From the NCBI GenBank assembly GCA_943358395.1, contig CALRGY010000014.1, positions 1 through 32,245 of the forward strand: a stretch of 32,245 nt of DNA, read 5' to 3'. A program made the translations under genes and the position numbers. The DNA is from Candidatus Uhrbacteria bacterium (GTDB lineage: Bacteria; Patescibacteriota; Patescibacteriia; UBA9934). The notes under the pieces are model-generated. The model saw only the letters and a program-made list of their open reading frames with translations, made no database searches and was not told the origin of the DNA. The stretch's first letter is position 1, and each line of letters opens with the position of its first letter. Below, one piece after another: positions 26,046-32,245 of the stretch.

Positions 26046-27158
26046 CTAGAAGCTCCCGGTCACCGTAACGCTGTCGCCACTGAAGGCGACGGAAGTTTTT
26101 TGGTGGCTGCCCGCCAGCAGCCACCAAGTCCCCCCGCCCACCAATCCGATGCCCGCGGATCCGAGCCCGATCGCGAGATTTCGATTTTTTTTGAAGCTGG
26201 ACGTGGCGGCGCCTAGCTCCTTCTGGCTGCATCCCTCGGTAGCGCACCGAGCCAAAACCCGGTGGGGTTCCACGGCGCGGACGGCAAAGATGCCACCCAC
26301 GCCGAGACCGATCCCGCCTGCGCCGATGAGGGCGGAGGCGGGAGTTTTCGAGGGGAGCTTCCAGTTTTTTCCCACCGCCGAAGGCGGAGTGGTGGGTGGC
26401 GGGGCTGGGGGCAGGATCAGCGCCCCGCCGGGGAGGAAGAGTCTCCCCCAGTTCTGGTACCACCTGTCCTCGTCCCCCGATCTCGAAATTCCCAGATCAA
26501 GGTGGCGGGCAGCGACCTTGACGCCGTCTTTATAAAAAGAGCCGAGGGTGATCATTCCCCCTTGGCTCTTTTCAATCGTTTCGGCGGCCGCAACGATCAA
26601 GCCTCCTGGGGCGGTAAAGCTTTCAATTCCGGTTGATATTGCCATGGCATCCGGCAAAATGCCGGATTCTGGGATATCGTTGGCGGTCGGACCGAAGGAG
26701 TTCCGGGAGGAATCGAGCAGAACGAAGAAACTTTTCGCCAGAGGCTTCATCGCTTTTTGGAGTTCTGCGAACGAGAGCGGTCCCGCCTTCGTTCCCAACT
26801 GCTCCATGTTTTGATCTCCCCCGATTCCGGGGCACTCGAGGGAGACGAATGCCAGGTCGGCAGGGACCTCGCCGACCTCCGCCGTCAGGTCGGTGAAGAC
26901 TTTAATCACCTCCTCAGGACCTGCGCCCTCCGCCACGACGAGGGTGCCGATGTCCGACCTGGTTTCGAGGACTTTTTCGAGTTTTTTGCTCTCCGATTCC
27001 GGACTCGGAGAGCAGTTGATGATCACGGCGATGATGCCTTGTCCACCGTTGTCGCGGATGACCCTCACAGCCGCTTCCGGCGGGGCGGGTTCCACCGCGA
27101 AGGCGGTGGGGGTGAGGGTGGAGAGGATCGCGAGGATGATGAAAAGAGCCAGTTGCAT
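26046..27158 (-). CDS. Secreted caspase-like (degenerate C14 fold) protein with two glycine-rich TM segments
   Basis: Signal peptide MQLALFIILAILSTLTPTAFA; caspase-like order of segments with AKSFFVLLDSSRNSFG at the Cys-motif position; C-terminal CATEGC between Gly-rich helices; SD AGAGGT upstream of 27158. Confidence 0.5.
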   Translation of the reverse strand: MQLALFIILAILSTLTPTAFAVEPAPPEAAVRVIRDNGGQGIIAVIINCSPSPESESKKLEKVLETRSDIGTLVVAEGAGPEEVIKVFTDLTAEVGEVPADLAFVSLECPGIGGDQNMEQLGTKAGPLSFAELQKAMKPLAKSFFVLLDSSRNSFGPTANDIPESGILPDAMAISTGIESFTAPGGLIVAAAETIEKSQGGMITLGSFYKDGVKVAARHLDLGISRSGDEDRWYQNWGRLFLPGGALILPPAPPPTTPPSAVGKNWKLPSKTPASALIGAGGIGLGVGGIFAVRAVEPHRVLARCATEGCSQKELGAATSSFKKNRNLAIGLGSAGIGLVGGGTWWLLAGSHQKTSVAFSGDSVTVTGSF

Positions 27159-27288
27159 TTTGACCTCTGAAAGTGAATTTTTTGCGAACGTTTCTCCCTT
27201 CCGGGAGGGGTAAAAATAGCGAATATTTGCGGAAAAGTCAATGGAAATGTAAAATGGGGGCGATGAATATTGGTGGGATGCGGTATCT

Positions 27289-27407
27289 GTCATCCTGAGG
27301 CTTCGCCGACCTGTCCCCACGAAGCTTTAGCGGAGTGGGAAGGATCTTTCGTAGACTTGTTGGTTCTAGCAAATCTGTGGGAGATCCTTCACTACGTTCA
27401 GGATGAC
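27289..27407. repeat. R3 full inverted-repeat element GTCATCCTGA...TCAGGATGAC
   Basis: Terminal 10-bp inverted repeats, inner AAGGATCTTTC / GAGATCCTTC arms. Confidence 0.9.
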
Positions 27408-27435
27408 GGATTATTTGAGAAACATCATCTATTTT

Positions 27436-28512
27436 ATGCTCAATGTAGGAATTGTTGGTTTGCCTAATGTTGGGAAGTCCACGTTATTTACTGCGTTAAC
27501 CAAGAAACAGGTGGATTGTGCGAATTTTCCGTTTTGTACTATTGAGCCGAATGTGGGGACGGTTTCGGTGCCGGATGAGCGGATTGCGGTGTTGGCGGCG
27601 ATTTCTGGAACCGCGAAGCTTATTCCTACGGCGATTGAGTTTGTCGATATCGCCGGTCTCGTCAAAGGCGCGCACAAGGGTGAGGGCTTGGGGAACAAGT
27701 TTTTGGCGAATATCCGCGAAACTGACATGATTGTGCATGTGGTGCGGGCGTTTCCAGATCCAAATGTGGTGCACGTCGATGGCAGTATCGACCCAAAGCG
27801 CGATGTTGAAGTGATCGAGCTCGAGCTTGCCATGGCAGATTTAACGACCGTCGAAAAAATGTTGGCAACGGTAACGGGGAAGATGAAGTCTGGGAAGAAT
27901 GCAGATTTGGTGGCGCAGGCATCGGCGTTGGAGAAGTTGCAAGCAGCGTTGGTAAAAGGGGAGTTGGCGCGATCGGTGGAGTTTACGGATGACGAGGCGT
28001 TGTTTATGAAAACGATGTCGCTGTTAACGGCAAAGCCAATTTTGTACGTTGTGAATGTGGATGAGGCTGATGCGACGCGAGCAGATTGGGTTTCGCCATT
28101 GGGACCAACGCGCATGGCAATTCCGATTTCAGTGAAGATCGAGGCAGAGATTGCAGGGTTGTCGGGTGAAGACGCGAAAGTGTTTCTTGCCGATCTTGGG
28201 CTGAAAGAATCCGGGCTCGATAAAGTCATTCGTGAGTGCTACACGCTATTGAACTTGGCGACGTATTTCACCACTGGTGTACAAGAAACACGGGCGTGGA
28301 CGATTAATGTCGGCATGAAAGCACCACAAGCCGCGGCAGTGATTCACACAGATTTTGAAAAGAATTTTATTCGCGCAGAAGTGATTGCGTATACGGATTT
28401 TGTGGCATGCAACGGCGAGGCCGGTGCGCGAGATACAGGAAAATTACGAATCGAAGGGAAGGAGTATAGTGTGAAGGATGGCGATGTGTGCCATTTCAGG
28501 GTGAACGTTTAA
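27436..28512 (+). CDS. ychF: Redox-regulated ATPase YchF (Obg-family)
   Basis: MLNVGIVGLPNVGKSTLFTALTKKQVDCANFPFCTIEPNVGTVSVPDERI. Confidence 0.97.
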   Translation: MLNVGIVGLPNVGKSTLFTALTKKQVDCANFPFCTIEPNVGTVSVPDERIAVLAAISGTAKLIPTAIEFVDIAGLVKGAHKGEGLGNKFLANIRETDMIVHVVRAFPDPNVVHVDGSIDPKRDVEVIELELAMADLTTVEKMLATVTGKMKSGKNADLVAQASALEKLQAALVKGELARSVEFTDDEALFMKTMSLLTAKPILYVVNVDEADATRADWVSPLGPTRMAIPISVKIEAEIAGLSGEDAKVFLADLGLKESGLDKVIRECYTLLNLATYFTTGVQETRAWTINVGMKAPQAAAVIHTDFEKNFIRAEVIAYTDFVACNGEAGARDTGKLRIEGKEYSVKDGDVCHFRVNV

Positions 28513-28521
28513 TCTGATCCT

Positions 28522-28866
28522 ATGAGCAACTCCATTGTCATGAGACTCGATAGAAAGGCGTTTGACCGGATGAAGGACGGGAAGACATTATGGGAGATTC
28601 GGTTGAATGATGAGAAGCGGAAGGGTGTGAGCGTGGGGGATGAGATTGTGTTCATGCGAAGGCCGGAGCTTGAGGAGCGATTGCCGATGATTGTGGAGGA
28701 GAAGGTTCCGTTTCTGAATGTACAACGCATTCTTGATCACATCGCGCTCTCCGAAATCGGTGAATACGCCACGGAACTTGAATTCATTCAGAGCTTGATG
28801 GCGCATTACACGCCGGGGGAGATGGTAGAAAAGGGATTGATCGCATTCAAGGTACGCAAGGTATAA
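28522..28866 (+). CDS. ASCH domain-containing protein
   Basis: LDRKAFDRMKDGKTLWEIRLNDEKRKGVSVGDEIVFMRRPE pattern. Confidence 0.7.
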   Translation: MSNSIVMRLDRKAFDRMKDGKTLWEIRLNDEKRKGVSVGDEIVFMRRPELEERLPMIVEEKVPFLNVQRILDHIALSEIGEYATELEFIQSLMAHYTPGEMVEKGLIAFKVRKV

Positions 28867-28867
28867 C

Positions 28868-28898
28868 AAAAATACCGAGGTCCCTCCTCGGTATTTTT
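28868..28898. terminator. Bidirectional terminator AAAAATACCGAGG-TCCCT-CCTCGGTATTTTT
   Basis: 13-bp stem with T-run, between convergent genes. Confidence 0.85.
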
Positions 28899-29005
28899 GT
28901 TTATCACTTTGCGATGAATCGCCAGAGCCTTCTGCCGACCAGTTGCCCGTCGTGGCGGTAAATGACGGGTTCGTATGGGAGTGGGGAATGCGTGTAGCCC
29001 AAGGG

Positions 29006-30085
29006 TTAGAGGATCGTACGTGCGTCGAAGGCAATGTCTTTGCCGTCAAAGGTGTGAACGGGTGCGGCGATGAGAAGTGTTGCGCCGGGCTTGAGGCTCG
29101 GGAGTAATGCAGAAAATGCTTCGTGGTACAGGTTTGCGACGTACGCAATGGCGTCGTCCACCTCTCGATGCGTTTCTGTTCCTTTACGTGGTCGGCCAAG
29201 ATACGTTTCGGTAACAACGGCATCGATGGAGTGTGGCTTGAGATGTTCGCTTACCGTTTGTGCAGAGTTGGGAAAAAGCTGGAATGACGGCATCGGCATG
29301 CCTTGATTGCGCACCCATTCAAGATTTTCTTTGGTATCTGCCGTTGCCTCCGCATTAATGTCGCTACCGATGAGGGATTTTGCGCCAAGGAGTGCGGCTT
29401 CCATGAGAATAGTTCCAGAGCCACAAAACGGGTCGAATACGGTGGATTGTGCTGTATCAATCCCCGCAAGATTCACCATCATGCGTGCCAGCTTTGGTGG
29501 CAACATCCCTTGCTTGGCATTGCGGCGTGGGCGGCCAAAGTCGCGCCCAGCCCATGCGTCGACATCTTGCACGGCAACGGTTTTGCCGATGAGAATTTCT
29601 GTTGTGCCAACAAAGAAACAATATTCTGCGCCGCGTTCTAAAAGATGATTTTTGGTAATGACGACAGATGACAGCGTTGGCGACGAAGAAATAACGTATC
29701 GTGCTGGGTGGTTTGCCGCTTGCAGCTCCGATTTTATTTCCATCCCAAGCTTTGAAGCATCACGGCGCGCGCGTTCTGTTCCGCTATTATTTCCAAAATT
29801 ATAGACGCTCGTACCGAAATGAATTTTGCCTTCTGCTGATTCGGTTAAAAGATCGTTGACGAGGAATGCGGCAAGATCGGCATGGTTCCAGCTTGGCATC
29901 GCGCCGATGATCACTCCAATCTTTTGAATGCCCCCAAGTTTTGCATTGAGCGCCTCCAAGTTTTCACTCATGTCATCAAAAATCGCGACATCATGATGCG
30001 TTGCAGAAGGTTTCTGACCAGTAACCACGGCGATCTCAGACAGTGAAAGTGTAGGGTGGCTGCCAAGAATGGTGAAGATTTGCAT
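29006..30085 (-). CDS. Trm11/TrmG10-like RNA methyltransferase
   Basis: DWAGRDFGRPRRNAKQGMLPPKLARMMVNLAG…VFDPFCGSGTILMEAALLGAKSLIGSDIN; VVTETYLGRP motif. Confidence 0.8.
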   Translation of the reverse strand: MQIFTILGSHPTLSLSEIAVVTGQKPSATHHDVAIFDDMSENLEALNAKLGGIQKIGVIIGAMPSWNHADLAAFLVNDLLTESAEGKIHFGTSVYNFGNNSGTERARRDASKLGMEIKSELQAANHPARYVISSSPTLSSVVITKNHLLERGAEYCFFVGTTEILIGKTVAVQDVDAWAGRDFGRPRRNAKQGMLPPKLARMMVNLAGIDTAQSTVFDPFCGSGTILMEAALLGAKSLIGSDINAEATADTKENLEWVRNQGMPMPSFQLFPNSAQTVSEHLKPHSIDAVVTETYLGRPRKGTETHREVDDAIAYVANLYHEAFSALLPSLKPGATLLIAAPVHTFDGKDIAFDARTIL

Positions 30086-30130
30086 ATAGGGATGGTCTGA
30101 ATCGTACCACGAGACTCATCATTGAGTACC

Positions 30131-30150
30131 CTCCCCCTGCAAAGGGGGAG
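30131..30150. repeat. R2 palindrome CTCCCCCTGCAAAGGGGGAG
   Basis: 7-bp arms, flanked by GGAGGGGGTCGTGA. Confidence 0.8.
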
Positions 30151-30175
30151 TTAGGAGGGGGTCGTGAAAGCTAAA

Positions 30176-30213
30176 GGGCGGCCCAGGGAGATTTCTCTTC
30201 TCCCCAAGCCGCC
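30176..30213 (-). terminator. Terminator candidate for the kinase gene
   Basis: Reverse strand GGGCGGCTTGGGGAG...CTCCCTGGGCCGCCCTTT. Confidence 0.55.
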
Positions 30214-30223
30214 CCCGTTGTCA

Positions 30224-32008
30224 CTACTCGATGGTCGTCGTCACCACCGAGCTTTTCGCCTTGTCCCCGCCGACAAGGCGAACGTCGACGTAGCAGCGAA
30301 CCCAGGATCCGAACGTGGCAATTGCCACGACGTTTCCCCGGCTCGCCATTCCCTCGTTTTGGAGGGGCTTTTTCTGCCATGCCCCTCCTTCTTTCTCCGC
30401 GATTTCTCCTCGGCAGAACAGTGTTCGAGACTGCTCTGTCGCACCTTCCGGGATCAAAATCGTGGCAGCGATTTTGATCTCGTCTCCTACCCCAACCTCT
30501 CGGGTATAGGAGGTGATTTTCACCGTCATCTCCGAAACCGTTTCCGGCTTCGGGGCTTCGGTTACCACCGGCGTGGCGACGACCTTTTCGGTAACCGGTG
30601 CTTTTACCGCCACCGGCTTTGGATCCGCCTTTAGAGGCTTTTCGGATTTTTTTGCCGCAGGAGCGACTTTGGTCTTCTCGACCGATGCCACTACCTTCGG
30701 CAATTCCTCCGCCTTTACCTTTTCTTGCTTCACCTCCACCGGCGGTGGCTGCTCCGGCGCCGCCGCCTCAGCCACGGGCGCCGGTGTTTCCACCGGCTCC
30801 GTCACCACCACCTCCAGCACCTCGGGTTTCCCCGAAGGCCAGAAGGCGGTGACCACCATGACGCCTCCCAGAAACATCATCCCCACCGCCAGGAGGATGG
30901 CGATGAAGGCGAACGGCATTTTTTTCGCCGGCGGTGGCGCGGTCACCACCGGCGTTGTTCGCGGAGCAGGAGCCGGGGGAGGCTCCTCCGGGAGATCTTC
31001 CTCTTCCTCCCCGGAGAGTGACTCTGGGAAGTCGGGGACCATCGTTAACGGATTGCCCACGGCTGCCGCCGGGTCATCCGGCTCGGGGTGCGGTACCCAC
31101 GGAATCTGATCCTGGGGAACCAGTTTCTCGGCCGCCTCTACGGCGGCGAGCATGTCCTCGGCGGAGGCATACCGATCTCCGACTTTTTTATTTGTCGCTT
31201 TTCGGGCGATTTCTTTTAAGATTTCGTTCCGAATTTTTTCCAGCCATTTTTCCCGATCCCTTTCCTCGCTAATTCCCAAAAATGGTTCGGTGGGCGGAGG
31301 CGCTCCTCCCATTTCGCCAGTGATAATCCCCAAAGCGTACACATCCGTCGCTTCGGAGATTTTTCCGCCGACCCACTGCTCGGGAGGCATGTGGGTCATT
31401 GTTCCCATGACCGTTCCATCCCTGGTTTTATTGGGATCCGTTTCCATACGGGCGATCCCAAAATCTGCGATCACCGGAGTCCCGTCCTTTTTAATCAGGA
31501 TGTTTTCCGGTTTGATGTCCCGGTGTAGGATTCCGATTCGGTGTGCGGCACGAAGGCCGCAAAGCACCCCCTTAAGGATTCTGAGAGCCTCCGCGGGAGA
31601 AAGAACCCCTCCGTAAATGAGTTTTTGAAGGGTAACTCCCCCGTCAATGAATTCCATGACGATAGCGGGTACCCCGTGCACGGTTACAAAAAAATGTCGC
31701 GTCCCCACGACATTGATCTCTTTTGCGAGAGCACTTCCGGCGCGCGCTTCGGTTATAAACCGCCTTACCCCGATTTTTTTCGCCACATCGGGGTGAAGGA
31801 ACTTGATCGCCACCTGAATTTCGAGATTACAATCTTTCGCCCTCCAAACTTCGCCGAAGGATCCCGATCCGATCCTCTGCTCGAGCCGAAAGCTCTCGAG
31901 GACGGTGCCGATTTCGAAGCCCCGGGTTTCATTGGTCTCAGTCGTCATTGTTGACTCCGTGGTGCTCATCGGCACCGGTGGTGTTTTTTTGGGAAAAAGC
32001 GTTTTCAC
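30224..32008 (-). CDS. Membrane-anchored Ser/Thr protein kinase with extracellular C-terminal domain
   Basis: IGSGSFGEVWRAKD, VAIKFL, HRDIKPENILIK, ADFGIAR, PPEQW; TM KKMPFAFIAILLAVGMMFLGGVMVVTAF; Pro/Ala/Glu-rich linker; start could be 31969. Confidence 0.9.
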   Translation of the reverse strand: MKTLFPKKTPPVPMSTTESTMTTETNETRGFEIGTVLESFRLEQRIGSGSFGEVWRAKDCNLEIQVAIKFLHPDVAKKIGVRRFITEARAGSALAKEINVVGTRHFFVTVHGVPAIVMEFIDGGVTLQKLIYGGVLSPAEALRILKGVLCGLRAAHRIGILHRDIKPENILIKKDGTPVIADFGIARMETDPNKTRDGTVMGTMTHMPPEQWVGGKISEATDVYALGIITGEMGGAPPPTEPFLGISEERDREKWLEKIRNEILKEIARKATNKKVGDRYASAEDMLAAVEAAEKLVPQDQIPWVPHPEPDDPAAAVGNPLTMVPDFPESLSGEEEEDLPEEPPPAPAPRTTPVVTAPPPAKKMPFAFIAILLAVGMMFLGGVMVVTAFWPSGKPEVLEVVVTEPVETPAPVAEAAAPEQPPPVEVKQEKVKAEELPKVVASVEKTKVAPAAKKSEKPLKADPKPVAVKAPVTEKVVATPVVTEAPKPETVSEMTVKITSYTREVGVGDEIKIAATILIPEGATEQSRTLFCRGEIAEKEGGAWQKKPLQNEGMASRGNVVAIATFGSWVRCYVDVRLVGGDKAKSSVVTTTIE

Positions 32009-32039
32009 CCTGCAATTATTGATGATTATTGCGGGTGAA
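32004..32039. promoter_or_regulatory. Imperfect inverted repeat TTCACCC-T-GCAAT...ATTGC-GGGTGAA in the divergent intergenic region
   Basis: 12-bp arms with a one-base bulge at the kinase 5' end. Confidence 0.45.
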
Positions 32040-32176
32040 TGGCTGAGGTTAGCACTTTTTTGGTTTGACGTAAAGCCCTGGGTTCGCTATTGTTTACGCA
32101 CTTATTCTTGTCCATAACCCATTGGGTTCCCCAAAAGGATGCCGATTTCGGCAGAGTTGAGGGGCGAGCACGCGCT

Positions 32177-32245
32177 ATGATTTACGAAATCATGTCCATT
32201 ATTCCGCCAAAGTACTCAGAATCTGAGATTGACGGCGTTACGAAA
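32177..32245 (+). CDS. rpsF: N-terminus of probable 30S ribosomal protein S6 (truncated by window end)
   Basis: MIYEIMSIIPPKYSESEIDGVTK resembles the S6 N-terminus (YEI..I..P..SE.EI). Confidence 0.55.
   Translation, partial: MIYEIMSIIPPKYSESEIDGVTK

Noticed and set aside
26149-27213. Several plus-strand ORFs overlapping the caspase-like gene
   Set aside because: Antisense frames; the minus-strand ORF has signal peptide, SD and terminator.
27429-28229. 266-aa minus-strand ORF
   Set aside because: Antisense to ychF, which is unambiguous.
30513-31109. 198-aa plus-strand Gly/Ser/Thr-rich ORF
   Set aside because: Antisense of the kinase Pro/Ala/Glu-rich linker and TM.
1-32245. Alternative genetic code (UGA recoding as in Gracilibacteria/SR1)
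   Set aside because: Genes use TGA as a normal stop (e.g. antitoxin, 1420-aa protein) and no conserved ORF requires read-through.

Overview
The window looks like a bacterial chromosome segment, probably Patescibacteria/CPR judging by its surface-protein style, though I could not verify the taxon. Gene order: RelB/RelE-type TA pair, XerC/D recombinase, PEP-utilizing mobile-domain protein, histidine phosphatase, two TrmB-family regulators each divergent from a minus-strand gene, tRNA-His / HNH nuclease / tRNA-Arg, polA, holA, rpsT, rmuC, a ~1.5 kb non-coding region, a run of secreted or surface proteins interrupted by an IS30 element, an O-antigen-ligase/TPR-like protein, a caspase-like secreted protein, ychF, an ASCH protein, a tRNA/RNA methyltransferase, a Ser/Thr kinase, and the start of a probable rpsF. 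The most striking region is 12.63-14.17 kb. It has three identical 20-bp parS-like palindromes (ATTGTTTCACGTGAAACAAT), a consensus DnaA box with degenerate neighbours, two tRNAs, and three copies of an elaborate terminal-inverted-repeat/hairpin element (TAGGACTTTCTCATTTT...) packed between the tRNAs and parS. Two further interspersed palindromic repeat families occur, one inserted in frame inside a 1420-aa surface protein. Two TrmB loci share the same architecture and a similar leader motif with an apparently compensatory hairpin. All calls come from reading the sequence and supplied translations; no database searches were run.
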